Notes under the pieces: model-generated
Database searches by the model: none
Told to the model about the DNA's origin: nothing
Seen by the model: the letters and a program-made list of their open reading frames with translations, nothing else
Shown: positions 51,536-63,803 of the stretch, piece after piece
Numbering within the stretch: the stretch's first letter is position 1
How the letters are laid out: every line of letters starts with the position of its first letter
From: Malus domestica
Taxonomy: Eukaryota > Streptophyta > Magnoliopsida > Rosales > Rosaceae
Length of the DNA: 64,000 bases
Assembly: GCF_042453785.1 (NCBI RefSeq)
Contig: NC_091669.1
Location: forward strand, 35,233,001-35,297,000
Direction: 5' to 3'
Made by a program: the position numbers and the translations under genes

Positions 51536-52235
51536 GGCAGACATCATTTCCTTTTTTTTTTTTGGGTGTTTGTTGATGGCGTTTGTTCTCTTGTAGGTGG
51601 AATTTCATCAAATCAGTAGTGTAAGAAATTTGCATCCGTAAATTGCTGCTTTCATATTGAGATAAAAATTGAGTTATACTTAACTCATGCTTATAGATTC
51701 GAGTGAAGAAAATAAACCTTAAAAAGCCTGTCTCTGGTGTTCTCGTTCATCGTTCTTGTTGCATCGAACAACTATGGTGGATACACGAAGAACCACAAGC
51801 AAGAACAACAATGGCCAATCCTTGCAATCTGAGATTTCAATGGAGTCTTTGAGGCTTAGAATGTGAAATCAGAGATTCTATCGATCATGACCCCCATCGC
51901 ACCTTTTATTTGAGTCTTAAACCTTTCTCTATGAGACGGGAATGCCGTGACTTCGTCGAGGCCTTAAGTCGTCACTACGGTTGTTACCGTAACCACCGCC
52001 AGGTCACTATTGCACACCATAATCATGGTTGCGATGCCATAGCAACAACAACAACATCAAGAATAACCATCGATGACGCAATCCCACCTAGTTCGGTTGA
52101 CTTTCATGGAAGAAGCGTTGTCAATTCTGCAGCCACCTCCCTAACAACAACCATATGTTCAACCGCCTTCAACCAATATACACTACCTGTCATAGACGAT
52201 CTCATTTGAATCAATTTGGTTTCTTGGGCCCGTTG
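51536..52235 (+). pseudogene. Possible start of a decayed gypsy gag
   Basis: At 51774 an ATG begins MVDTRRTTSKNNNG, similar to the usual first residues of plant gypsy gag proteins, but a stop follows after about 30 codons. A further open piece (51910-52209) is rich in Thr and His and is not recognisable. With the RT relics to the right it may form one old element, but this linkage is inference. Confidence 0.35.
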
Positions 52236-54127
52236 TGTAACAACTCGTCCCGAATTAGTTTACGAATTTTGGAACGAGGGCAGTTTGGTCTTTTTCACGC
52301 ATGAAAGATATTTTGAAATGTTACTTTAGGTATTAAATGGTGAGCCGGGTGGGGCCCACTCTATTTTTGGTCCCCCGGCCTCCCTTCTCTCTTGTTTACC
52401 ACATGTCACTTCCCTATCCCCTTAAATACCAGGATATCTCTCTATCTCTCATCTATTTCCCTTTCGTCCCTACTCTATGCTCTCTCCTCTTCAGTGACCA
52501 ACACTTACATACATACCTGCAACAATAACAACGAACACCACCCCTACTAGAACTTCCCCATGCCAGAACCCCAGAGCTGTCGACGTCTTCTTCAGTGCAC
52601 AGTGGCTGCCACTGTTCACGTTTCCTCCCCGATGGTTTCCAAGAGTTCTTGTTGGATTTCACTTAGGTAAGTCTCGAAAACCACCTAGATCTTAGTAGAA
52701 TGTGTCTAAGAGTGAGTTTAGGATGTTTTTGAGTAGTTTGGGATGTTTTTGAGTAGTTTTGGTGGCTGTTGGATGCAGAACCAGCTCGGGGACACTTCCC
52801 CATATTTTGGTGAGGAATGACATGACCTCCAAGCCATTTCTTAGCCACCACAAGTCTTGAAATTGGTACAAATCTCTTTCTCTCATTCTAAGCTTCATTT
52901 TGGCTTTTAAGACATTGAAAATGAAGAAATGAGCTCGAACGGAGCTCGGGAAAGGTTGCCCAGATTTTGGTCGAACCTATGGCCTAAAACCGAGTCGACC
53001 CGACCTGATAACCCTAAACCGGAGCTAAACCCATCCTTGAACCAGCCTAACTTGTTGGGCCATGGAACCCAACCCATTTGGCCAAGCCCAAACCCATAAA
53101 ACCCAAGCCTAGTTCTAACCACCCGGCCTAAGTCTTGGGCCATGTAATCCAGACTCAAATCTAAGCAACCCAGGGAACACAAACCAGGCCATTGGGCCTC
53201 GGAACCCTACCCAACTCTAGGCCCAACCTTGCAGCCTAAAACCCTCAGGCCCAACCCAGACCCAGATCTGACCTGACCTGGCCGAATATAAGAATCTAGA
53301 TTGCTCGTGGGTCTGCGTGAGCGCATGTCTTGGCCGACACGTAGAGCATACCCTTCTCCACTGAAGGTACTGTGCTCCGTCACCATCCACGGCCGCGAGG
53401 GTGACTTTTCCAGTTAAATTTCCTACAGCTCAAATCGGTGCGTACGACAACGCGTGAGGGTATCCAAGGTCCGCCGTTAGGTTTTTCGACGTCCTGAATC
53501 CATTTATGGCGTCCGTGTTCCGAAAGTCAACTGTTATGATAGAGTTTTATTAATTGGTCCCTTTATGTGCTTAGGTGCAATTGTTTATGGCATTTTCGTC
53601 TTCGCTAGTTTGCATAGCTCTTCGACAGAGAAATATCTGTGAGTGGAACCTTCCAAAATGCATGATTTTACTATCGAAAAACCTATTACATATTACAATA
53701 TTGAGTTTTCCTAAACCCTTTTCATAAATTTTGGGGGTTAGTACGTTGTTGAATAACTGTTTTTGTACTGCTTATATATCAACTTGGTCCACTCATGTTT
53801 TGTTTTGCACCCCCTCAAGACTTAAAATCGAGGTGTACAATCCCGGCATCAAGGCATTCTCGCATCAGCATCTTCGAGTTTTCTTGGTATAGGACCTATC
53901 CTTTTTGTTCATTAAATTTTATATTATTACTTTTAGTGTCTCAGATTAGTTGTATACTCTGAACACGTTCCTTAATTGCATATTCATTATAGTTAAATTT
54001 ATAAGTTTTATTTATATTCGCATTTCTTCATTGTCCTTATGCATCTTATTATAGTTTCGTCACCTTCAGGTGTCAGCCAGCACATGTCTACCTTGATCTT
54101 TGGAGGATTTCAGGGTCGGGCGTGTCA
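52236..54127 (+). repeat. Probable solo LTR of a gypsy element, 1.9 kb
   Basis: Starts TGTAACAACTCGTCCCGAAT and ends GGTCGGGCGTGTCA, with CGTTG before and TGTTG after (four of five bases alike, as expected for an old target duplication). A TATA-like CTTAAATACC lies near 52420. No second LTR, primer site or coding region adjoins, so recombination between LTRs probably removed the rest. Confidence 0.55.
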
Positions 54128-54950
54128 TGTTGATTCATAAATCATAAATCCTATGATCTTTGGCTTATCAGTGCAACCTCGAGCGGCTCTACCCGTTGAG
54201 CATTATGCATCTCATAGCAAACCCGTGCCTGAGCTGACCATTGAGGTATCTACCTATCCAAAAGCTATTTCTTTGCAAGTTACATACCTCATAATGACAT
54301 TTAGTAAAAAACGAGGATGCTCACTCAACTTCTTGCTCATCTCAATCTCGTAAGAGATCTTGATCTTGGCTCGCCAAACCAAAGAGAGTTTGAATAGGAT
54401 TCACTGTTCCCAGTTAGCCAGGAAAAAAAGTCACGACAACTCAGTTCTTATTCGTCAACAATAGAGGCATCATCTAACAGACAGGATAAGAGATCGCAGA
54501 TTGAGGAACGAAGCATCCATGAGTGTCCATTCCAAGCTAAGCTCTATTTTTAATGTGTTTTCTTGACTTGGTCTGTTCACACTCGACTATGTCCCTAGAA
54601 AAGTGTTCACAATGGGTAGGGCTCACTCAGAAGCGTTCACTCCTGCCTAGATTCAGGGGTGTGCCCCAAAAATTAGGTCGGCGCACCATCCATGAGAAGG
54701 ATAAGCAACACGACAGATTGTTGGAAGCATGCTCCACTAATTCTCTAGTCCATTAGTTGCAAAAGGCGGATAACAAACCACCAGGAATTGCAGACCTGTG
54801 GAGCTACATGTAGGAAGACAACCCATCCAACTAGAAAACATACAACAATTGCTCATAAAGAAACTCAGAGACTTCGGCCCGTCGTGCACCAAAGAGGAAT
54901 GTAATCATCAAAGGTAAGATTGGCAAGCTCTTTACCTCATGTTTCATTGA
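54128..54950 (+). other. Degenerate gypsy gag-pol DNA
   Basis: No clear domain, but the text leads without a break into the RT relic at 54950, and short open pieces with Arg/Lys-rich composition (54553-54756) suit a decayed gag/protease region. Confidence 0.35.
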
Positions 54951-55198
54951 AGTGGTGGTTCATTTGGAATGGCTAGCCAATATCGTGTTAGCTATGAAGA
55001 AAGAGTAGGGGCAATGACGAGTTTGCGTTGATTACACCAACCTTAACCACGGCTGCCCAAAAGACAACTACCCTATTGCAAGAATTAATCTGCTGTTAGA
55101 TTCGACCTCTGGAAACTAACTGCTCAGCTTTCTAAATGCGTATCCCTACTACACCCATATCAAAATTATGAGCCAAACAAGTGTAAGACTGCATTTAT
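54950..55198 (+). pseudogene. Gypsy reverse transcriptase relic, part 1
   Basis: Phrases WLANIVLAMKKE, RVCVDYTNLNHGCPKDN and LLDSTSGN match the N-terminal RT of Tat-type gypsy elements, with stop codons in between. It stops at the hAT 3 insertion and continues after it. Confidence 0.85.
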
Positions 55199-56749
55199 TA
55201 GACCCAGCAGTTTCTGACACGACACGAAAACGACACGAAAATAACGGATTTTGGGTCAACACGATAACTTATCGGGTCATTATCGGGTAATCCATTAATA
55301 ACGGGTTCTTAACGGGTATACATGCGGGTAACACGTGGGTAACCCGTTTCGACCCGTTAAGGAAAAATTTATTTTGATAATTTTAAAGTTTAATTACTAG
55401 AAAATTTATTATAAAATACAATAGCCATATTAATATATACAATATATTCTATATTAAATATATAGTTTTTATTATTATTCTATATAAGTTAAAAAAAAAC
55501 GTTTTAGTCATTATTTATTTTTATTATGAGAGTTCCTTATTATCATTACTAGGAAAAATTTTACTTAACATGTTGTTGTCCAAAATTAAAATAAACTAAA
55601 ATAGTATTTGTATAGGCAAGAACTAAGAAGATATACATACAAGTATGAAAAATGTGAAAGAATATATACACACTCGTGATTCATCAATATTCCTCAACGA
55701 GTAGATAATGGTTACATTTACATTATCATTTAGATTTTTAAAATCCTCCAAACCTTCATGAATAATATTTTTTATTTGAGGGCAAAATTAATACAATTAA
55801 TAATAATTATTGTAGAAGTGTAAAAAATGTAAAAAAAAATAAATATACAATCACTCATAGTGACAAACTTTACAACTTTCATGAAGGGGTCATCTTCGAA
55901 ATCCAACACTCTAATTCATAAACCTTAAATTTATATTTAATTGTCGATTGTGATTTACGCTTTATTCTTCTTACTGAATTTCATTTTTAAAATTTTCTTT
56001 TTTGAAAACATGATCATCTGGCGAATGTAAGAAGATGAACAGTTCAGATCTTTGATATCACATTTCGATATTTACGGTTAATTGAAATATGAGTCAATGT
56101 CATATAGTTTGTAGAAACTTTATAAACATCAAGCAATGTTTTCACTAACCGTAAAATTCTGAATATAATATCAACGATCCAAACCGTTCATCTTCCTGCA
56201 TCCTCTAATAGATCAAGTTTTCAAAAAAGAAAATATGAAAAAACAAAATTTGATGAGAACAATGAAGCGTAAATGTAAACAACAATCAACGGTTAAATTT
56301 TGATATATGATTTATATGATTATAGTGGCGAATTTCGAAATTAAGCTCTTTATGAAAGTTGTAAAGTTTGTCATTACGAGCGTTTATTTATTTTTTTCTA
56401 TATTTTTTTTTACACTTCTACATTAATTAAAAAACTATTAAAGACTTTAGGTAATTCAAAATATACTTAAAAGAAAAATGCGTTTTTATGTTTTGGATGT
56501 GACAATATGGTATGTATATACTTATTTAGTATTATGTTTTTCATTTGATTATTTATTAGTTTAAAATATATTTTCCTTAATAGATAATGGGTCGGGTCAT
56601 ATTACCTGTTAATATTATTGGGTCAATTTCGGGTAGGGTCATTTTACCCGTTTATTTTAACGGGTATTATACGACATGACCCATTAAGATATCAGGTATA
56701 ACATAAAAACGACACGAATACAGAAAATACGACACGAATGCCAGGTCTA
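55199..56749. mobile_element. hAT-type non-autonomous element 3, 1.55 kb
   Basis: Termini TAGACCCAGCAGT and, inverted, TAGACCTGGCATT; perfect 8 bp duplication GCATTTAT (55191-55198, 56750-56757). Both ends hold ACGACACGA and AACGGGT / GGGTCGGGT repeats; the interior is AT-rich and contains a loose inverted pair (TTTACAACTTTCATGAAG near 55867 and ATGAAAGTTGTAAAG near 56352). No coding region. It sits within the gypsy RT relic. Confidence 0.95.
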
Positions 56750-56873
56750 GCATTTATCATCGAATAAGGGACCTATTGCCACAATGTGATGCCATTCAGT
56801 TTGAAGCATGCATGGTCAACACACCAATGACTGGTGAACATAATCTTCAAAAAGTTGATTGGCAAAACCATGA
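56750..56873 (+). pseudogene. Gypsy reverse transcriptase relic, part 2
   Basis: Continues the RT after hAT 3 with VMPFSLKHA (compare the usual VMPFGLKNA) and a LIGKTM piece, interrupted by stops. It is cut by the PIF/Harbinger element at the TGA duplication. Confidence 0.85.
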
Positions 56874-57500
56874 GGGTGCGTTTGTTGCGCCGGACTGTCT
56901 CGGACTGGACTAGCTGCCGGGACTAAGCTGGACTGGCTTAGACTGGACTAAGCTGGACTAACTTAGTGAAGCGTTTGGTGCAGTCTCGGACTAAGAAGCA
57001 GGATAAGAAAAACAGTACTGTTCACCAGATTTGTGTTTGCTTAGACTAGGACTACAAATTTTTGCCATTGTGTAATAGAGTAATGCTACAAATCTCATGA
57101 TATGGGTTAATTGGAGCATATTTTTGCCATGTATATTATGAATCTTAAAAAAAATTGACAATTGTTTTGTTTCTATTACCTGCTAATAGAATTGGGTTTA
57201 ATTTGCAAATGTAGCTTGATTTAAACTCTATCACCCAACAGAAGAAAAATAATAGTGCCCAATACATGCAACTTCAACAAATACAAGTACATAAGATCTC
57301 CATAATTTAGAAAATCCTAGTTAACATTAGTTAACATTAGCCAAAATAGATCTCCATAATTTACAAAATGGCTAGTTAACATAAGCCAAAATACTAGTGC
57401 AAAGCTAAGTTATAAGTCATAACATAAGATTGTATGATTAATAAAATACATCCATGTTAACGTTATTAAAATACATCCATGTTAACATTAGCTAAAATCC

Positions 57501-58491
57501 TCATCCGCTTGCGTTGTCGCTTAAAAGCCTTTGGACGAAAACTTTCTTGAGTTCCGGTTTGATTGCCCTGAACACTCCCACATTTTTTGGTTTATCCAAA
57601 ATAAGAGACAATGCATCAATTTGATCCATAGGAGAGAGACCCATTGCTTCAAGTTCATTAGCTATGTCAGTATGATCTGCAGTACCTTGAACTAAAGCTT
57701 CAGTTACCATTTGCATCCTCTTCCCACTTTCAACATAAAAATCTTTCAGTCCACTGATAATTGCCTCGGTTCCATCATTTGAACTTCCCACAGCTCTTTT
57801 CCTCTTTCTTTGGCTATTTTCAGATGGGGTGCTTTGTTGGCTTTGTTGGTTCATTGAAGAAACAAAATTTTCACCTCCAATATCACTTTCACCAACATGA
57901 TCATGACTTTGTTCCTCCATCATTTGAGCAGGGGTTTCGGCTACATTACCCGTAGCCCGATCTTTTCCAAATATATATGCAAATCTATCAAACAGTGGAA
58001 AATGTTTGCTTCTCCATCCATCGGCTTCTTTATTTCTCTAAGATTATATCAACATAGCAAAACTAAAATTTAGCATGCGTAACAAATATAGCAGCAAGAA
58101 TATAACTAATGCATAAATAAAATAGGATATGAACCTGCACATAAGTTTGCCATGCGTCATCACTGTCAACTTCAACGCACTTTTTGACATCATTCCATGC
58201 AAATCCACTTGTGTTTATCATGTCAACGACCATACTATATGTTTTTTTCCATTTCTTCAACTTGGATTCAATATGTGGATTTGCCTTTATATTTGAATGA
58301 GGACATAAAACATTGACAGCTTTTGCTATTTCAACCAAAGTACCTTGTTTGAAAGCACCGGTGTCACACCGTTGCTTCCGAGCAACAAAATCCTCAAGAA
58401 CTCCTAGTAATACTTCTTCCTCAAATGCTTCCCATTTACGCCTTCTTCCTTTTGGCTCTTGAGTAGCATTCAAAAAATTTTCGTTATCCAT
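57501..58491 (-). CDS. Myb/SANT-like DNA-binding protein of the Harbinger element, 297 aa
   Basis: Two exons, 58491-58135 (119 codons) and 58037-57501 (178 codons and stop), joined CAG|GTTCAT to CTTAG|AGA in phase 0. The N-terminal half is a Myb/SANT-like domain (about residues 15-115: RRKWEAFEEEVLLGVLEDFV, WKKTYSMVVDM, then the FAWNDVKKCV helix). A linker GWRSKHFPLFDRFAYIFGKDRA follows, and a Lys/Arg-rich nuclear-signal-like KRKRA lies near residue 195. In PIF/Harbinger elements this partner binds the terminal repeats and helps bring the transposase into the nucleus. It lies downstream of the transposase on the same strand, about 210 bases past its stop. Start chosen at the first ATG before the domain. 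No lesion seen. Confidence 0.88.
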
Positions 58492-58544
58492 ACCTAAACA
58501 AAAAATATTTTAATGAAGGAAAATACCATACAAATAATCAATTT

Positions 58545-58622
58545 GCATAATATCCAATCAACTTGCATAATATCCAATCAACTTGCATAACATCCAATTA
58601 ATTTGCATACCATCCAATCATT
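58545..58622. repeat. Short tandem repeat ATCCAATCAACTTGCATAA
   Basis: Four imperfect ~20 bp copies between the two Harbinger genes; non-coding. Confidence 0.8.
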
Positions 58623-58701
58623 GTGCTAATATCTAACAAATGCATGATAAAAAAGGAATACTAAAATAAAATGTTATCATTAATACATATAGCTAGTTCG
58701 G

Positions 58702-60074
58702 TTACTGGTTCCTAATTGCTCTCCACTCATTATACATTTCCTGAGCCATATCATTCCTCATTGCAGTCCACTGGTCCGATGTTTGAACACTACCAACATA
58801 TTCACCTTCTTTTGTATTTTGTCCATCTTCTATTATTGGCAAATTCTCCATTGGATCTACAGACATCTCTTGCCTAATAAGATTGTGTAGTAGGCAACAA
58901 GCGGTAATTATTCGACCTTGTGTCCTTATCGGATAGAAAGATGGACTCCTTAGTATCGACCACCTTCCTTTTAGCAGGCCAAAACAGCGTTCAATTACAT
59001 TCCTTGCTTTAGAATGCTTCATGTTAAAATATTCTTCCTTATTAGAAGGTGTTCGTCCCTCCCATTCAAATAAATGATAAGGTATTCCTCTATAGGGTGC
59101 AAGGAATCCTTCACCATTTGTATAACCACCATCTACAAGGTAATAACAACCTAATGAAAAAAAAAATAGACCTTATTAGTGTTTTGTAGTTGACAAACAG
59201 AACTAAACCTAACTTACAAAGTTGAGACTAAGTAATAGTCTTACCCGCTGGTACCTTAAAACCATTAGGCCTACTAATTGCATCATGTAGCACTCTAGAG
59301 TCTGATGCGGAACCCTCCCACCCCGGAAACACATATATGAACTGCATATCTCCTGAACACACACCTAACACATTAGTTGCGACTCGACCCTTTCTTGTTC
59401 GGTATCTTGGTTTGTCAATTTCAGGTACATGCACATCAATGTGTGTTCCATCCAATGCTCCCAAGCAATTCTTAAAAATAAAAAATAAAAAAGTTTTTGT
59501 TAATTTATACAAAGGGAATGAAGAGTTAAAGCTTAGGGAAAATGAAAAAAAATTCTCATCATACCTTAAAACATCGCCACCTAGGATCTGTAGAATCAAT
59601 AGGCACAGGCTGGGGGACTTTTAGTAGGATACCTTGTAATCGCAAAATTCCTTGCAATACGCTATTGAAATACCTACTTATAGTCTCTCCCGACCTATAA
59701 AATCTACCGCCAACACTACGATTCTTAGTATGATGTGCTAATATTTGTAAAGTCATACACACCTGTTCCTCTACAGACACCAAACCATCAGTTTTTACCC
59801 TCCCATCTTGACGAAGTAAGTCGCATAATATGCCAAAAGTCCTTCTATCCATTCTCAATTCGTTGACACATTCAGTATCAGTATTCCCTATTATACCATT
59901 CAGATAACACAAACTAATCTCTCGTCTAATAAGTGAACGGTTAGTCAATGTGGGTCGTTCAACATGTCTCTGTTTGCCACGTAGCATCATCACCACAAGA
60001 ATCGTACAAATACAAATTGTCTCCAAATAAGACATCTCTAACAATAAGATCAATAAAAGCTTCCTTCGATCCAT
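58702..60074 (-). CDS. PIF/Harbinger DDE transposase, 394 aa
   Basis: Three exons: 60074-59565 (170 codons), 59470-59245 and 59150-58702, splice sites AAG|GTATGA, GG|GTAAGA and matching AGs, phases 0 and 1. The N-terminal part holds the helix-turn-helix region with a [16 protein letters not shown] stretch. The catalytic domain starts [13 protein letters not shown] (first Asp), then [12 protein letters not shown] (second Asp), [21 protein letters not shown] and [13 protein letters not shown] (Glu). All three acidic residues are present. HARBI1-type proteins cut and rejoin DNA at TTA-like targets. Start is taken at MDRRK, preceded by a 51-53 bp repeated leader. The length is within the usual plant range; no stop or shift was seen in this model. 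Confidence 0.93.
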
Positions 60075-60089
60075 ATCTATCCAAACAAA

Positions 60090-60275
60090 AAACAAATTAA
60101 CTAGATCATTAACCCGAGGCAACAAATATACAGGTGGCGTTGAAAAAAAAAAAGTTTTCATTAACCCGAGGCAACAAATATACAGGTGGCGTTGAAAAAA
60201 AAAAAGTTTTCATTAACCCGAGGCAACAAATATACAGGTGGCGTTGAAAAAAAAAAGTTTTCATTAACCCGAGGC
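60090..60275. repeat. 51-53 bp tandem repeat before the transposase start
   Basis: CATTAACCCGAGGCAACAAA followed by TATACAGGTGGCGTTG and an A-run recurs at about 60107, 60160, 60211 and (partly) 60262. It lies in the presumed leader or leader intron of the transposase. Confidence 0.93.
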
Positions 60276-60528
60276 ATCATATTCAAAATGTTCTACTCTT
60301 ATACATCTATAAACATGTGTCTAAGAACACTAGTATGAGGATTGCTATCATTGCTAGGCATTGCATGTGAAAAGGGAAATTAAAGGACACCTGTAATGCA
60401 GTAGCCTTAGCCTTAGCCTTCCGTTTATGCTCCTCTTCTCTGCAACTAACAACCACAAAAAATTGCAATTCAGCATCAACCCCACACAATACAAAACATT
60501 CACATTGTAATATCATGGTTATAAACCA

Positions 60529-62213
60529 AGTACACACACACACTGCATACATACATACACACACTGCATACATACATACACACACTGCATACAGTGCATA
60601 CACACACTACATACACTACACACACACACTGCATACACTACACACACACCCTGCAAGTACACACACACTGCATACACCCTGCATACATACACACTGCAAA
60701 CACACTACACACACACACTGCATACATACACACTGCAAACACTACACATATACACACACTACATACACTACACACACACACTGCATACATACACACTGCA
60801 TACACCCTGCACACACACATTGCAAACACACTACACACACACACTGCATACATACACACTGCAAACATACACTACACACACACCCTGCAAGTACACACAC
60901 ACTGCATACACCCTGCACACACACACTGCAAACACACTACACACACACACTGCATACATACACACTGCAAACACTACACATATACACACACTCCATACAC
61001 TACACACACTACATACACTACACACACACACTGCATACATACACACTGCATACACCCTGCACACACACACTGCAAACACACTACACACACACACTGCATA
61101 CATACACACTGCAAACACAGTACATACATACACACACTACATACACTACACACACACACACCCTGCAAGTACACACACACTGCATACACCCTGCACACAC
61201 ACACTACACACACACACTGCAAACACTACACATATACACACACTACATACACTACACACACACACTGCATACATACACACTGCATACACCCTGCACACAC
61301 ACACTGCAAACACACTACACACACACACTGCATACATACACACTGCAAACATACACTGCAAACACACTACACACACACACTGCATACATACACACTGCAA
61401 ACATACACTACACACACACACTGCATACACCCTGCACACACACACTGCAAACACACTACACACACACACTGCATACATACACACTGCAAACACTACACAT
61501 ATACACACACTACATACACTACACACACTACATACACTACACATACACACTGCATACACCCTGCACACACACACTGCAAACACACTACACACACACACTG
61601 CATACATACACACTGCAAACATACACTGCAAACACACTACACACACACACTGCATACATACACACTGCAAACATACACTACACACACACCCTGCAAGTAC
61701 ACACACACTGCATACACCCTGCACACACACACTGCAAACACACTACACACACACACTGCATACATACACACTACAAACATACACTGCAAACACACTACAC
61801 ACACACACTGCATACATACACACTGCAAACATACACTACACACACACCCTGCAAGTACACACACACTGCATACACCCTGCACACACACACTGCAAACACA
61901 CTACACACACACACTGCATACATACACACTGCAAACACTACACATATACACACACTACATACACTACACACACACACTGCATACATACACACTGCATACA
62001 CCCTGCACACACACACTGCAAACACACTACACACACACACTGCATACATACACACTGCAAACACAGTACATACATACACACACTACATACACTACACACA
62101 CACACTACATACACTACACACACACACTGCATACATACACACTGGCAGTGTAACAACTTCTCAGGACCATGACAAAATAAAATGATATAACTACACTACA
62201 CACACACACTGCA
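60529..62213. repeat. 1.7 kb CA-rich minisatellite in the Harbinger element
   Basis: Built from TACACACACACTGCATACAT, ACACTGCAAACACACTACAC and CCCTGCAAGTACACACACAC phrases arranged in longer, imperfectly repeated blocks. A short outlying piece (62195-62235) follows after about 40 bases of unrelated sequence. It is so poor in stop codons that frames of 450-556 codons appear on the plus strand, and cysteine/valine-rich ones on the minus strand; these are not genes. On the transposase strand it reads as TG-rich DNA 450-2100 bases before the start. Confidence 0.95.
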
Positions 62214-62235
62214 TACATACACACTGCATACATAC

Positions 62236-63803
62236 ACTCTAGTCAATTTGTTTATGCATAACGCATAGCAAAATGATATAACTACACTTCATCACAAAAA
62301 ATCAGATAAGCTTCGAACTGCATCAGCAAGCAGATTGATTGAAAACTAAAATCAAATTCATTGAAGGCCCGTGAATTACCTGTTCAAAGAGTCATTTCGG
62401 CAAAAATGTAATGAAGTTGTACTTTGTAGTCGATATAGAATTCCCCTGGAACAATTGAACGCATAATAATTAAAACCGAATACAAACAAAATGAAGTAAG
62501 ATTTAAAGTGGCAGATAACAGAACATAGATTACATATCCTACACGTTTATACTAATAAACTTGTTGATGGCACATGGTGGAGGTAAAACAAAATCCTGAA
62601 AACATCCACTGTGCTAGAAACATATTCTAGATTCTGAGAAGGCCATATCCTAATATTCTGTTCTACGATCCAGATGAAAGAAAGGCAGGGCACTCAAGAA
62701 CTAAAGAGAAATTATTCATTATTTAAGTTGGGTTAGTTCTAAACATTGAAAGGCAGCCAATATTTGAAGAACCTAATAACTTGTATCAATTTATATATAC
62801 AAAATCGGGGTATATATAAAAATCACTCACAGAATCCAAAGAGTAGTAACATAATTCAATGTAATTCCTCTTGCAAAGACACCAACTTTTCGCAACAATG
62901 AGATTAAAAACCAAATCAACCAACTATCAAAATCCAATGAGTGGTAAACAAGCTATACATTATGCAAAATAGGCAATCAAACGGCCAAAAAACAGCCACA
63001 AAATCCAACCTTTTTGCACAGCTTGAGACGTTTCCGCCGCAATGCCTCTCCTTGCTTCTGCTCAGCTTCCCTTCTCCTCTTCTTCTTCCTCTTGTGAAAC
63101 CCAAACACGAAATTGCTTCACAAAATCCAAACAAGCAAAGCATCAAAACCCGAAAAATCAAAAAACCCAATTCAGAAAACGCGAAAAGAAACAAAATTTC
63201 AGGGCTTAGATTTCATCACTGAGCAAATTTTGTGATGGCGGTTTTTACTACCTGAGGATTTGAAAGAAAAGTTGAAATATGAAAACCCCAAATTCTAATC
63301 TTAATTTGACCTAAAAATCAAAACCCTAATTTGTTCAAGTGCAGAGGTCTATCATTGAAAATTTCTCAAACCCAAAACAACAAAATCAAATGAAGCTCAG
63401 TAATACCACAATCTGCAAAACAAATTGACGAAATAAAGCGAAGATGCGAAGTTTACCAGACAAGTCGGAGCAGATGAGGGTGAGCAGATGCAGATGAGGG
63501 AAGGCGCAGAGATCAGAATGAGGAAGATGACGATGAGGGAGCAGGGCAAGGACGACGATGAGGGAAGACGCAGCGATGAGGACGAGCGACGTAGGTTCTT
63601 GGATGAGTGACTCTCTCGCGGCTTTCTCTCAGGGCTTACGAGTCCTCCCGAAACTGGGGTTCCTCGTTAAGAACGCGTAAGGAGGTGAATAATCCGAGCG
63701 AGTCCGACCTAAGGTCATTAAAACTAATCCTGCTACAAACCAAACAAGGGACTATAGTCTAGTCCAGTCCAGTCCTCCCTAGTCCTGTCAAACAAACGGC
63801 CCC
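62236..63803 (-). promoter_or_regulatory. Leader and promoter region of the Harbinger element
   Basis: On the minus strand a GC- and pyrimidine-rich block (about 63650-63457) ends with a TCTG|GTAAAC splice donor at 63457, suggesting a non-coding first exon for the transposase. Between 62236 and 63430 nothing coding was recognised, except low-complexity Arg/Lys-rich frames near 63050-63110. The outermost 100 bases hold CTAGTCCAGTCC subterminal repeats. Confidence 0.45.

Larger units (their letters stand above)
56874..63803 (-). mobile_element. PIF/Harbinger DNA transposon, 6.93 kb, apparently complete
   Basis: Termini GGGTGCGTTTGTT and, inverted, GGGGCCGTTTGTT, with a TGA duplication (56871-56873, 63804-63806), a variant of the usual TTA/TAA target. 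Both ends have GGACTGGACTAG-type subterminal repeats. The minus strand carries the two genes expected of an autonomous element: a DDE transposase and a Myb/SANT-like protein, both with intact frames in my splice model. A GC-rich leader near the right end and a 1.7 kb CA-rich minisatellite precede the transposase. The element divides an old gypsy RT exactly before its YVDD box. Confidence 0.94.

Noticed and set aside
51910..52209. Zinc-finger or His-rich gene
   Set aside because: A 99-codon frame without motif in a repeat-derived region; more likely decayed retrotransposon DNA.
60515..62185. Frames of 556, 519 and 450 codons rich in Thr, His and Tyr, and Cys/Val-rich frames on the other strand
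   Set aside because: They overlap in several frames and come from a CA-rich minisatellite with almost no stop codons; composition is that of the repeat, not of a protein.
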